A stretch of DNA of 64,000 bases from Myoxocephalus aenaeus (Eukaryota > Chordata > Actinopteri > Perciformes > Cottidae). The stretch spans positions 109,501 through 173,500 of the forward strand of contig JBAMJR010000042.1 of NCBI GenBank assembly GCA_038501785.1. The letters are read 5' to 3'. How positions within the stretch are numbered: position 1 is the stretch's first letter; each line of letters begins with the position of its first letter. Positions 33,209-44,538 of this stretch are shown one piece after another. Under the pieces are notes generated by a model. The model ran no database searches and was not told the DNA's origin. It saw only the letters and a program-made list of their open reading frames with translations. A program made the position numbers and the translations under genes.

Positions 33209-33583
33209 GTGGTCCTGGTCCTGGAGGACTACATGGTCCCTGGTCCTGGAGGACTACGTGGTCCCTGGTCCTGGAGGACTCGGTGGTCTCTGGTCCTGGA
33301 GGACTCGGTGGTCCCTGGTCCTGGAGGACTCGGTGGTCCCTGGTCCTGGAGGACTCGGTGGTCTCTGGTCCTGGAGGACTACGTGGTCCCTGGTCCTGGA
33401 GGACTCGGTGGTCCCTGGTCCTGGAGGACTCGGTGGTCCCTGGTCCTGGAGGACTCGGTGGTCTCTGGTCCTGGAGGACTCGGTGGTCTCTGGTCCTGGA
33501 GGACTACGTGGTCCCTGGTCCTGGAGGACTCGGTGGTCCCTGGTCCTGGAGGACTCGGTGGTCCCTGGTCCTGGAGGACTACA
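33209..33583 (+). repeat. 25-bp minisatellite derived from an exon, about 15 units
   Basis: The unit ggtggtccctggtcctggag plus gactc (25 bp) repeats with minor variants (gactac, ctctgg). The unit encodes part of the RWSLVLEDY exon. Because 25 is not a multiple of 3, the three forward frames all stay open and give the same 25-residue periodic peptide in different phase. Confidence 0.95.
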
Positions 33584-33675
33584 TGAACATCCAGGAGGCA
33601 GTGCTGGCCACGAGGCTGATGGCTCAGACGGAGATCCAGCTGTTTGAGTGAACCAGAGGACCCTGACCCAGTGGT

Positions 33676-34240
33676 GAGGTAAGATAAGATAACCCTTTAT
33701 TAGTCCCGCAGTGGGGAAATTGCAGGATTACAGCAGCCTTGCACACAATAGAGACACATAGTAAAACAATCAAGTAATATAAATAGAATAACAATAAACA
33801 GTAGTAAAAACAGTAAGAGAAGAATACAGTAGCAATTTTAAATTAAATATACAGACGGAATAAGAGCATATAAAGTACTTAAATGTATTTATATTGCACC
33901 AGGTGAGTGCAGTTAAAGTGTCCACGGTGAATAAAGTGCCCAAGTGTCCAAAAATGATTCAGTGTTAGTGGTCTACTGAGAGCTCAGTGTGTTCGGGAAG
34001 AAAGGACTTGTGGTACCTCTCCCTCAGACACCGGGGATGAATCAGCCGGTGACTGAAGGAGCTGTGCAGCGCTGCTAGAGAGTCCTGCATGGGGTGGGAG
34101 GCGTGGTTCATCATGGATGATAGCTTAGCATCATCCTCCTGTCTCCCACCACCTCCACCAGGTGATAGCTTAGCATCATCCTCCTGTCTCCCACCACCTC
34201 CACAGTATCCAGAGGACGCCCAGCACGCTGCTGGCCTTCC
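33676..34240 (-). mobile_element. L2/Rex1-like LINE 3' tail in copy IV intron
   Basis: It begins aagataagataaccctttat then cccgcagtggggaaattg, then continues into C-terminal RT-like sequence. A 42-bp tandem duplication containing gatagcttagcatcatcctc lies at about 34119-34203. Compare the short tails at 8205 and 20440. Confidence 0.6.
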
Positions 34241-35049
34241 TCACCAACTTGTTTAGTCTCCTCCTGTCAGCTGCCGTGATGCTGCATGAAGCTGTATGGG
34301 AGCCTAAAAACATGAAGCAACATGAAGCTGTTCTGGTGTTTTATAATCTGTTCTGTGATTTATTGTTTGATGAAAGTCTAAGAACACTCTGTTTGTCTCC
34401 AGGTTCTCTCCCTGCAGCAGCTGTTGCCGTCCAGCCTCTCCCTCCAGTCAAAGGGCTGTCCTCTGTTCAGCTGGGACAAGGACAGCCTTCCACTTTGAGG
34501 TCCCTGATGAGCAGCCAGGACCCTCATCCGGGGTCTCCCTCCTCCTCCAGGTGGGGAGCAGCCTGTCCTCTGCTGGCCTTCTTCCTCCTGCCGGTCAGCC
34601 TCCTCTTCCTGGACCACCCAGGTCCAGGTCCTACAGGAAGAGGAAGGCAGCCTCGGCCCGGCAGCAAAACCTGCAAGCAGATGACGCAGTACGTCTGCAT
34701 GAACCCAGAAGACTTGACTCTGTCCACCTTCACATTCATGAGTGACTTACTGCACGTTAGTCAGTGGAACAACTGAAGAGGAGATGAGGGAAAGACACAA
34801 GGGGTTACATCATACATATATATAATAGTTATATCTTATTCCTTTGTATTTCTTTAATTATTATTATTTGGCATCATTCATGTTGAGTTTTTTTAATATA
34901 ATGAATAAAAGTCTTGCAATCTGAACTTTGTTTGAAGCTTTATTATTTCTTCTAGGATTTTAAAGACAAGCTCTCCACATTATGATAGAAATGGTGACAT
35001 GAGAATAACAATAAATAACTAAACATGGACCATGAAGCTCAGGATGTCC

Positions 35050-35890
35050 AGCTGCTGTCTGGTGACCTCATGCAGTCCAGCATCAGGGACTGGGTTATTT
35101 CTTATATGATCTTAAATACAAACTCTCCACATTATGATAGAAATGGTGACACAAGAATGGCAATAAGCTCAGGCTGTCCAGCTGTCTGATGACCTCATGT
35201 AGTCCAGTCCAGATGTGTGGTGACCTCATGTAGTCCTTTTCAGCACCAGGCATCCAGGACAGCTGTCTGATGACCTCATGTAGTCCAGTCCAGATGTGTG
35301 GTGACCTCATGTAGTCCTTTTCAGCACCAGGCATCCAGGACAGCTGTCTGATGACCTCATATAGTCATTTTCAGCACCAGGCAAAATGACTATATGAAGT
35401 CACCACACATCTGTCCTGGTGACTTCATATAGTCATTTTCAGCACCAGGCACCCAGGACAGCTGTCTGGTGACTTCATGCAAGTCCAGCATCAGGAGACC
35501 AGGACAGATGTGCAGCTTCATACAGATGTGAATGAGAATGACAATAAATAAATAACTGAACATGGACCATAAAGCTCAGGCTGTCCAGCTGCTGTCTGTC
35601 CATTTCAGCACCAGGACAGCATGTCTGGTGACCTCACATAGTCCATTTCAGCACCAGGCAACCAGGACAGCTGTCTGGTGACTTCATATAGTCCTTTTCA
35701 GCACCAGGACAGCTGTCTGGTGACTTCATATAGTCCTTTTCAGCACCAGGACAGCTGTCTGGTGACTTCATATAGTCCTTTTCAGCACCAGGACAGCTGT
35801 CTGGTGACCTCACATAGTCCTTTTCAGCACCAGGCACCCAGGACAGATGACTGGTGACTTCATGCAAGTCCAGCATCAGGACACCAGGAC
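35050..35890. repeat. Minisatellite of ~42-bp units in several orders
   Basis: Units contain ccaggacagctgtctggtga, cttcatatagtcctttt and cagcac. The cleanest run is at 35660-35830; longer higher-order units (about 105 bp) occur at 35165-35360. The minus strand encodes a periodic DSCPGAEKDYMKSP-like peptide, judged to be a by-product. Confidence 0.85.
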
Positions 35891-35894
35891 AGCT

Positions 35895-35970
35895 GTGCAG
35901 CATCTTCTTTGCCCTTGGCTGGGTTCGAACCACCAACCTTGCGGTCGGCCGCAAACCCCTATGTGCATGC
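35895..35970 (-). other. tRNA-like fragment
   Basis: The minus strand has a B-box-like GGTTCGAACCCAGCCAAGGG and a stem-loop GCGGCCGACCGC at the expected place of an arm. The acceptor stem is not paired, so it is a tRNA pseudogene or SINE head rather than a functional tRNA. Confidence 0.35.
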
Positions 35971-36157
35971 GCTTATCCCCCGCAAAGCCCCCACTCCTTT
36001 CGCTGGAATCCCCCGCAGAGCCCCCCTGCTTTCACAGAGAAGATTGAACCGTATCCTTCGCGCCGGTCAGTGCTGAAAGATGTTGACTTTGAATATTGTC
36101 AGACGTTTCATTCTGCGGAGTGACAAACAAGAGGATTTTGACTGTTGGCCTGCTAGC

Positions 36158-36225
36158 AGCTGGTAGAAAACTCCCCGTCAGGGAATCGAACCTAGCTGAA
36201 GATTCTGTCGACGACACCACTGGAC
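36158..36225 (-). other. tRNA-Asp/Glu-like 3' half
   Basis: The minus strand ends GGTTCGATTCCCTGACGGGG, which is the T-arm and 3' acceptor strand of an Asp/Glu-type tRNA. It is preceded by an A-box-like GGTCCAGTGGTG. The 5' acceptor strand does not pair with it, so it is a pseudogene or part of a SINE. Confidence 0.4.
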
Positions 36226-36444
36226 CGTGAGCTCTTCTCCCACATGAAGCATGACTTCATCATCCCGTCTCATGTTGACGTGTTCTGGTCGTGTGTGTGT
36301 TCTGGAGTTCTACTTCTCGTGACTATGACTTGATCCCAGCCGTGATGAGGCTACGTATCAGTCTTTACCTTATGCTCCTTTTCCTTTAGGTAAGAACAGA
36401 TATTCATGTGACACTTTCTGCCTTCACTAACAGTAGTTTGTGTA

Positions 36445-36725
36445 TTCAGATTCAGAACCATTTATTTGCCAGGTGTGTTTTACACATATGAAGAATTAGT
36501 CTTGGAAGGTGGTGCGTACATTAGACCAACAACAACAATCAACACAGTGCAATAGAAACATATTACATTTACAATAGAATATCAAACATAAAATAAAGTG
36601 CACAGAGAAACAGATAGCAGTACTGTAAACAAGTGTACTGTAGGTGTGAGGGTTAAAGTGACGTGTATTTAAATGTAAAGTATTGTCAAAATATAAATAA
36701 CAAAGTGTGTTTCTGTTGCACTCAG
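36445..36725 (-). mobile_element. LINE 3' UTR fragment
   Basis: It matches the tail of the element at 31380: agattcagaaccatttattt then gccaggtgtg, and ataaagtgcacagagaaaca compared with ataaagtgctcagacaaaca. Only the untranslated tail is present. Confidence 0.55.
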
Positions 36726-37675
36726 GGTTCACAAGTAGATGGTAAATGAATCATAATTATGTCTATTCATTGAAACAGTGTCATATTCACTGTGCTTATT
36801 AGTTATGAAACATGAATTGATTCTTTTTTGTGATCCTTCTCTCCCTGCAGCCCCTGCTTTGCTGTCTGTAAAGAGACCAGAGACCTGAGCCGGTTCCCCA
36901 GCAGCTCCTGTGTCTGATGCCAGAAGGAGCAGCTCATCCGTCACAGTGCCTGGTATTTATTATTTTACCTGTATTTGCATCCTCAAAATATCCATATGTA
37001 GTGTCCATCAAAACGGTTCATTCTTTAAAATATTCATAGTTGTAAGTGAGATACTGGTGCTCTGTTTTCAGGAGGCAGCATCCAGCGTTCAGCTCGCTGA
37101 GTGTCACAGACATCATGTTACATTCCTGCTTCATCTCACTGTCAATAACAACAACAACATGTTCAATGTTCTCTGTAGAGTCAGAGGCCCTCCTGGTTCC
37201 TCCTGAGACGTCTGCAGAGCCGGTCAACTGAACAAAGAGATCAAAGTCAGTTTTTTAATGTTCTTCATTTGGTTGTGTACATTTTAAAAAGATGACATCA
37301 AGTTACGCACTATTGTACTGTTTGTCTATTTGTCTTTATTGTCGTCTAGCTGAGCCGTCATGTCCTCACAGCTTCCTGCTTCCACCACGTCAGCATGGAG
37401 AGGATCCTGATGAAGACAAAGCAACAACAGCATATATACATTATTATATTTGTTTACATTTAGTGTTGTGTTTGTGTGACTGTGGGCTCTGTGTTCAATA
37501 TTTACTGTCATGTTGTGGTTAATAAATATATTTCATGGACTAATGTCTACAAGTCTTATTAATATGTGAACCATTAACAGTAAAGAAACATTTAATTGAA
37601 GTAATTGTAATTAACATGTTCATAAGTAGGAAAACTGTAATATAATAAGTAAATAGCCATAAATAAGTCAAGTAC

Positions 37676-37760
37676 ATATACACATATATACATATATATA
37701 CATATATACACATACATATACATACATATATACACATACATACATACATATATATATACT
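37676..37760. repeat. (CATATA)n-type low complexity
   Basis: Mixed cata/tata repeats; no coding. Confidence 0.9.
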
Positions 37761-38059
37761 ACAATAGTGACAGTCAGTAAACTTATTACAGTACACTTTT
37801 ATTAATTCATAATTAGCTCTTCATCACTGATGTGTGGTTTTGCCCAAAATGACTCAAGAATAGAACAAAACAGGAGAATATTTGAGTCTCAGATGCTGAA
37901 AACAGGGATTTTCATCCCCTCAGACAGGCTGTAATAATGCTGCAATCTCATTGGCTGTCAGTGAACACCAGCTATACACGACTTGCCCGCGCGTGACAAT
38001 AGTGTATAATGTCCTGAAACTAAGAATTGTTATGTTTTACTTTGCTTAAAAAAAGACAT

Positions 38060-38260
38060 TTATATCTACCAAGGGAGCGGGTCCTCATCCATGGAGTCCG
38101 CCATGTTGGACCGCCATGTTTCTACAGCAGCCCAGAACGGACAAACCCTCAGGAACACTGGTCCTATGGAGCCGTGCGTGTTTTTACATAAAGGGAGGGA
38201 TGGATACCGAAACTCGGTATTAAACGAGCCCCGGTGGTAAATTATTAAAGGTCAGAGTGT
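38060..38260. repeat. Interspersed repeat fragment
   Basis: Contains ccgccatgtttctacagcag and cccagaacggacaaa, wording I know from an abundant teleost repeat. No ends were determined. Confidence 0.35.
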
Positions 38261-38930
38261 TGATGAGCTCCGACGTTACTGGTGCTTTTTATAAATACTT
38301 TTTAATGTTTTGGTGTCATTTAATATCACGCTAAGGCCAGCATTTCCTCTGCTCTCTCTGTCGGGCTGAGCTCCTCCAACTACACAAACACACACACATA
38401 GACACAAACACACCAGTGGCGGGCCGTGGATTTTCTACCTGCACTTTCAGTGGATCAGCTGAAACCTAATTCATTTGGCTCTGTCTGCAGCCTGTCAAAG
38501 CAGTGGCAGCTTGCTATCTGCAACCTCACCACTAGATGCCGTTAAATCTCACACACTGTGCCTTAGAAATAAATTCAGCAACCACAAGGAGTGAGACAGA
38601 ACACAGAGCATCAATGCATACCTGTCTGTCCTACGAACAACGAGACTTCAGAATCAGCATCAACTTCCAATTCCAAAGAGGAATTTGACTCTGGTTTTGA
38701 GTTGCTCCAAATGTTCAAACACACAGTGGCAACGAATATACAGGTAGTTAAATATATGATCTAGTTTCATGAATATCAAACTGTAAGGGCTCTTTAGGGG
38801 TTCATGCATCATCCAATCATTCAATTATTTAATTCAATCTGGAAACATAAAAATGGGTCAGAATTCCGTAGTTTTACAGGTTTTGTAGGCTTGAAGAATC
38901 CAAAAGCACAGAACTATTATTATAATTATT

Positions 38931-38936
<6 letters not shown>

Positions 38937-38986
<50 letters not shown>
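38937..38986. repeat. (AT)n microsatellite
   Basis: A pure (ta)n tract of about 48 bp. Confidence 0.95.
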
Positions 38987-38989
<3 letters not shown>

Positions 38990-39748
38990 TTTTTTTCTGT
39001 TCTTTTGTTTTGTACTGTTTCTATTCTACGCTGTGCGCATAAGCTGTGTAATGGACAGTGTGCAGAGTCCTTGTTGTTTTTGAGGTTGTGCCCACAAACC
39101 TGGCTCCATCGTGGCATCTTGGGTCAAGCTGCACATGACAGGCGGACTGCAGGACCAAGAGCAGGGATGCCCCCGATCATTCCTATAAAAGTTGCTCAGT
39201 GCCGCATGAAGTTAACTATAAACTATGAGTAAAAATACCTGGATCTTCCGCCGATGTACAGCTATAGGGGCCCAGTGTAATTTTCCTTTAACCCCGCCTC
39301 ACAGCCCTCGTTCTTATTCGTTCTCATTCCCATGAACATTCAGCTATTAGTGCATTTTACGACTTTTAGGACCTGATGATTCAAATAAATGCTATTCATG
39401 TGTTCATACAGGTAAGTTGTTTTACCTAAAAAATTATATATCTTCTGACTGATACGCGTGAATATGCAACACTTATGACTTTCAACCAGGAGTGTTGTTG
39501 TAATAAATACATCTGGTGATCTCTGAAGTCTGACCAGTTGATCTTCATGTCTGATAAGAAACTACACATCATGTAACCCCGCTGTCATTATATTATGACC
39601 GTATTTGAATTTACATTTAGCTGGACAGTGCAACAAAAGCTCGGATTAAAAATTATAACTTTCCTCAGCACAGCGGACTAAAGCAGAGATTTCATCAGAG
39701 CGTCCTGATCCTAATCCACACGGAGCGCACTCTCCAAAGACCTAATAC

Positions 39749-39753
<5 letters not shown>

Positions 39754-39780
<27 letters not shown>
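39754..39780. repeat. (GT)n microsatellite
   Basis: A pure dinucleotide tract. Confidence 0.95.
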
Positions 39781-39781
<1 letters not shown>

Positions 39782-39887
39782 TATGAACTGACACTTGTCG
39801 TAGTTTCACATCATAGATTAAACCTTTTTAAACGACGGTGTGCTTGTCTAGATGGAGAGTTAAAGCTTTTATTGTAGATGTGTGTGC

Positions 39888-39888
39888 T

Positions 39889-39955
<67 letters not shown>
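39888..39955. repeat. (CT)n microsatellite upstream of candidate first exon
   Basis: A pure (ct)n tract of about 66 bp, 175 bp upstream of the ATG at 40131. Such pyrimidine tracts often border promoters, but this is only suggestive. Confidence 0.9.
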
Positions 39956-39957
<2 letters not shown>

Positions 39958-40143
39958 TCTGTAATGCACTACAGCAGCTGGCCTCCTCCCAGTGTGTCTC
40001 CTCAGTGAGTAGCCGGTCTGTTGGAGCAGCATCATCCTCTCACACACATCAACACAGCAAGCGGCTCTTTCAAAGGCTGGAGTGGATTCTTGGACGGATG
40101 CTCCTTTTGGCCACAGCCGGGAGAAGCTCCATGGAGGGTAAAG
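39958..40143 (+). CDS. Candidate first exon of ankrd6-like gene (5' UTR plus MEGK)
   Basis: A GC-richer stretch ends with ATG GAG GGT AAA G followed by GTAACG (an alternative donor GTAAAG lies 6 bp earlier). Both donors leave phase 1. The next candidate exon, 44279-44334, starts with the two bases needed (GA) and joins to the first ankyrin exon in phase, giving MEGKGSARSILPEHCGTDVA. This is inferred only from splice signals and phase. It would give a protein without the usual first ankyrin repeats. It lies between hAT termini, so it could be transposon-derived or unrelated. Confidence 0.3.
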
Positions 40144-42019
40144 GTAACGCGCGTGGAACTGTGACATTTTCTTGAACGTGTGACATTCTCATGTATAAAT
40201 ACAATGATACATTGGGAAAGTATGTTTTAACAGCAGCAAATGCTCCTGAGAAGCAGCTCTTTTGAGATCTTCTCTTATGTTATATGTTTCCCTCATTTGC
40301 AAATCTTTAGACATTTACACTATCCTTTCAATACTCTCGCCTGATCAAACTTTATTTATAGTACGGTTTTACATTATGACTTAATATTATGTCAGTAATA
40401 GTGCATTATTTTGGCAAATATTATTAATTCCCCTTCTTTCTGAAATTTAAGATTATATATTATGACTAAAACTGATTATATACAACTCATTTGCAACAGC
40501 AAAATGTTTTGATAGAAACACAGTGATGATGAGGTGAGTGTTAATACCTCCGTATTTGAACGTTTTCATGGTCGTACTGAGACGTTCACAGCTCTTGGGT
40601 AAGATGAGGGAGATATTGTGTGATTTGAAGAAAAAAATCAAATAGAGATGTTGACTTTATCAATGTTCAAAACCACAATCTTTCCATCCTCTTAAATTCA
40701 AGTATGTATTGAATTGTCAGAAGATCTGAGTACTGAGGTGTGAGTCCAGACCGGGCTTTAGTAATAATAATATATCTTAAGCTGAACTTTGTATGAACTC
40801 CGTTGACTCAGACGTGTGTAGAGAGAGCAACTAGAATGAAAGCACGTACGACAGTCTCTAGATTCTACTGGATGGGCTTGAACTGGTCTTGGTCTCAGTC
40901 TGGTCTTAGTCTCCTGAGCCGGTCTGGACATCGGTGTCAACGAGCTTGTTCAAGCTGAGGTTGTTATCAGAGAAGGAGGATTGGGGATTTCCCATTAAGT
41001 ATTAAATAAGTGAAATAATAGAATAGTAACCTCACCTTTGGTATCGCCATCTCCACTTTAGTTTGTCCAAGTCCAAGTGCAAAGTGAGACATTAGAACGG
41101 TCCGCAGCCTTTACATTTTTTTTTTATTTAAACTTTGTGATTCTGTTTAGTCCAGCAGAGAAGGCTTAGCAGGCCCTGACGGCCCGCCACTGTTATCTAT
41201 GTTTTATATATCTATGTATATTATACCTGTTTTAATTATTCAAATAGGCCATGTGGTTGAGGAGATAATCAGAATTTAGTATGGGTATATTAACCATTCG
41301 GATTTTGGGAAAACAGGGCTTGATGCCATAAGGTTAACTATTATGAGAATACATTGTGAAACAAACAAGATGCTGTCATGTTTTCTTATATCTTAATTAT
41401 GCCTTCCTGTAAACCTGTTGCAACCATGACACACTCAATGCCAAAACAACACATCTGAATGTGAAGTCATAAAATAAACTAAGAGAGAGATGTCAGCATG
41501 ATGTGTTCTCGTTGATGTGTAGCTGAGAACATGTTTACAGGATATCTATCAGAAATGACACAGACTTCAGCATCTGATGCATCCGCGATGGAAAGTGAAG
41601 CTGACTTTATCATCACACAATGTTTTTAGGATCCAACTATGTTCTCCATGTTATGCTGTGCATGATTATTATTATTATGGTGAACACCTACCTGTGTGTT
41701 TTTGTTCCCACGTGCCGGTAGTAGTGAAGATATGTGAGATATATGTATATGTTTAATTCACATGCCTGATTACTTTTGTTCTTTTTTTTATGGTTTATAT
41801 TCAACACTTTCATTTGTTAATATTGAAAACTGTCAGCAGATGTCACCATTTTACCATAGGAGGGGCTGTCCTTCCATTCACACTTCCTCAGAGGAAGAAG
41901 AACAACAGATAAGCATGTGAAAAGAAAATAGTCTTAAAGGTTCAATATATGAGTGTAATGGAGACTAGGGGGCCATTACCTGAAATGGTTGATTGGGATC
42001 TATATGGGGATAATTGGCA

Positions 42020-42215
42020 AAGAACAGGCGGGTTCACACAAACTGTAGCTCAGAGGTACAGCGGGTTGTTGTGCTATAGGTATAAGTAAAGGGTTAGTTT
42101 AGTCCTGATGGACATGGTAGCCCCTGCCATCAGTGAATGAAGGGTTATGAATTGGTGAAGGGCATGTAAAGCACTTTGAGTGGTTGGAAGACAAGCAAGT
42201 TAATTTACCAATCAA
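42020..42215 (+). mobile_element. tRNA-derived SINE fragment
   Basis: The head 'aaactgtagctcagaggtac' is A-box-like, and the tail 'agcactttgagtggttggaa' is shared with the SINE at 56636-56935 (agtgctttgagtggtcggaa). The middle is degenerate. Confidence 0.5.
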
Positions 42216-42539
42216 TCAGTCAAAAGTAGAACATTCACTTCTGAAGTTGAGTAAAGGTGGCAGAAAATGGAAAATGGAAATACTCACGTTACACCATTAA
42301 ACATAGATAGTATGTTTGACAGTGTAATTGCAAATATACCAACCCAGCCTTCATTGTGTGGGATGTGTACTGTACAGGAAATAAATATCCTTGTGATTCG
42401 TGTTCCCTGTATGATACGAGTGGGATTAGTGAAGAGAACAGATTGAGAGTGAATGATGAGGTCAAGTGTTTCAGAGTACACATGCTTTGGTTTCAAGATA
42501 TTTAATCACCAACAAAGATTAAAGGTTGACCCTTGACAT

Positions 42540-43640
42540 AGAGTATAATCTGACTATCACATGAAACACATAAAATCCTTTGTCGTTACGGTCAGATGCT
42601 GAACATTAAAGGATCAGGACAGTCGGCAAGAGAATTCAGGTCAGTGGTATTTAGTGACAATAGCAACAGCAGGTAGCTGCTTTCAGTGAGAACGCTCTGA
42701 TGAAGTGACTGTACTCTACCGCTCAGCAGCAAACAGACAGTCAGAGACGAGCTGCTGGACTAGTGGAGCATTAAGCAGCCGAAGAGACAGATATTCCCCT
42801 CAGGAGATGGTGGAGACCAAAACCATAGCTAAAAGACAGTGAATATTGCACTTCAGGTGATCACATGTTTACCCCAAATAAATAGTAATGCAGCTTTAAC
42901 TCACTGAATCCTGCATGTTTACACTTGGTTTTCAGTGCCTTTATTTAAAAACGTTTGGCATTGTGACTACCTGATGTATGTGATGTTCAGGATTAGCTTT
43001 ACTGGCAACATGAGAGCAGCAGAGACAAGCTGTAAACACAACTTTGACATATTATTACTGTAAAAAGTTGATATGGTGAGCACAGTAGCAACCATCTATC
43101 AGTCAGAGCAACATTAGCATTCAATTGGACTTGTGTTTGTGTCCGCTTGATGAAGTCCAATATTCTTTTAGCTCGGTTTTTGGTCTCCACCAACTACTAA
43201 AAATATATGTATTTAACTGCTAAATGCTTCACTATGTTTGCCAGCTAATCTTGAACTGTTTCTGTCTATAGTTTGCTGATAAGCAGGTAGAGAACACTGT
43301 GTTGATCAAAACGTTTTTACTGAAAATAGATGCTGGAAAGTTGCTGAGAGATTGAACCAAGACAGTAAAGTGGCTGTAAAACCAAAACAATGATCTTAAA
43401 GAGGCTGAAATGCTCTGTGGCGCTGGGGGGAACTGCACAGTTAGGTGGAACATCATTGTGGGTCCTTCACTACAAGCAACACCTTTTACATATGTAGTAG
43501 TCCTGTGATCCATTTAAAAAAATAAAAAGATAGATTAGGATAAATGCCAAACATGTGCATTCAAGCACAATTCAATTTGATGACATACTTGCATTTTAAT
43601 ATTGACAGCCTACTTTATATATGTATATAGCTATATGTAT

Positions 43641-43698
<58 letters not shown>

Positions 43699-44270
43699 TA
43701 TCCTTATATACAACTCTTATATAGTGTATGTAAGTGAGTTTTCTACATGTTTAGGATCATTGTCCTGATGCATTGCCCTAAAATTGGGGGAATATCCATA
43801 AGCTTATCGTGCTGTACACTTAAGTAGCACCCAGTTAGGTGATTATATATTGCTGGCTGTATTCTCCAACACTCTTCTAACCTTAACTTTAAAGGGGAAC
43901 TTAATTTTTCAACCTATCCCATGTTTTTGTGTCTAAGTGACTAACGGTGACAAAAGGTTTTTAAATGGTTCCAGTATAGAGGGAGAATGCTGTAACCTGC
44001 AGCTGCTAAAGAACCTGCAAGGGCAATTGTGAAGCATCAGCGTAACGTTACGTCCGCTCAAAGTTCTGGTTTTTGCCACCGTCAGGCTCAGATTGTTATT
44101 ATAAGTGTCTCACAACATTGTGAATAGAAACCCCACTGAGAAATACAACCTTTTTCCTTACCTTCCTCTGTGGTGCGCATGGCACCCTCAGGAGCACCCG
44201 TCTCCTGAGCTGTGCAGTCCTGTTGGTTCAGCCTGTTTCATTAACTGTTTAATTTTTTTTCTTCTTTTGT
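42540..44270. other. No gene seen (intronic if the upstream exon is real)
   Basis: AT-rich with a long (ta)n at 43640-43695. I looked specifically for ankyrin-type codons (T.LHLAA) on the plus strand and found none. Confidence 0.4.
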
Positions 44271-44278
44271 GACAACAG

Positions 44279-44334
44279 GAAGTGCCAGATCTATTCTGCC
44301 TGAGCACTGCGGGACTGACGTCGCTCATCTGAAG
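44279..44334 (+). CDS. Candidate small exon upstream of the ankyrin exons
   Basis: A good acceptor (polypyrimidine run, then GTGACAACAG) and donor (AAG|GTGGGT) bracket 56 bp, encoding SARSILPEHCGTDVAHLK in the frame that continues into the next exon. No similarity to known diversin sequence is evident, so this may be a lineage-specific exon or chance. Confidence 0.35.
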
Positions 44335-44538
44335 GTGGGTAGGAACAGGAAAACATGACTGATAATGTCCGAGTAACAGTAGTGATGTTTTTTTTTTCTG
44401 ATTCAACTAAAATGAATACTTGAATGATTGTGTGACATACATGTATCTATTGTAAGGTACTGTATCTGTTTATGCATTGACATGTCTGTATTCCCACGTG
44501 CATGAATGTGTGTTTGTGTGTGTGTGATGAGTGAGCAG

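Larger units (their letters stand above)
33199..34776 (+). pseudogene. Copy IV of the DUF6729-type family
   Basis: Following an acceptor (CTCTCTCAG), the exon corresponding to 25835-26009 of copy III is expanded into a minisatellite. It ends RWSLVLEDYMNIQEAVLATR, then MAQTEIQLFE. One base is lost before the NQRTLTQW equivalent, giving a TGA. A donor (GTGAGG) follows, then an intron carrying a LINE tail. A last exon follows an acceptor at about 34401, with a basic RSYRKRKAASARQQN stretch. The combination of frameshift and expansion marks it as a pseudogene. Confidence 0.55.
38414..41192. mobile_element. Pair of hAT termini, possible 2.8-kb element
   Basis: The left end CAGTGGCGGGCCGTGG and the right end ACGGCCCGCCACTG are inverted. 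The right end and adjoining 50 bp match 12168-12240. The flanking 8-mers differ (aaacacac versus ttatctat), so either the target duplication is lost or these are ends of two elements. No transposase frame was recognised between them. The interval contains microsatellites and the candidate ankrd6 start exon. Confidence 0.5.

Noticed and set aside
35634..35954. Periodic DSCPGAEKDYMKSP-type peptide on the minus strand
   Set aside because: It is a by-product of a 42-bp minisatellite (a multiple of 3, so the frame stays open); the repeat is also out of order elsewhere and has no gene context.
36158..36225. Functional tRNA gene
   Set aside because: T-arm and 3' acceptor strand look good but the 5' strand does not pair and the D-arm region is degenerate; treated as a pseudogene or SINE head.
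38804..39232. 142-codon frame with a Tyr/Ile repeat
   Set aside because: The frame owes its length to an (AT)n tract read as YIYIY; no splice signals or protein-like composition outside it.
39811..40175. Frames with long Arg-Glu or Ser-Leu repeats
   Set aside because: Both come from translating the (CT)n/(GA)n microsatellite; only the short MEGK start downstream has any splice support.
38414..41192. Single complete hAT element with target duplication
   Set aside because: Termini are inverted and similar, but the flanking 8-mers differ, so I list it only as a possible element.
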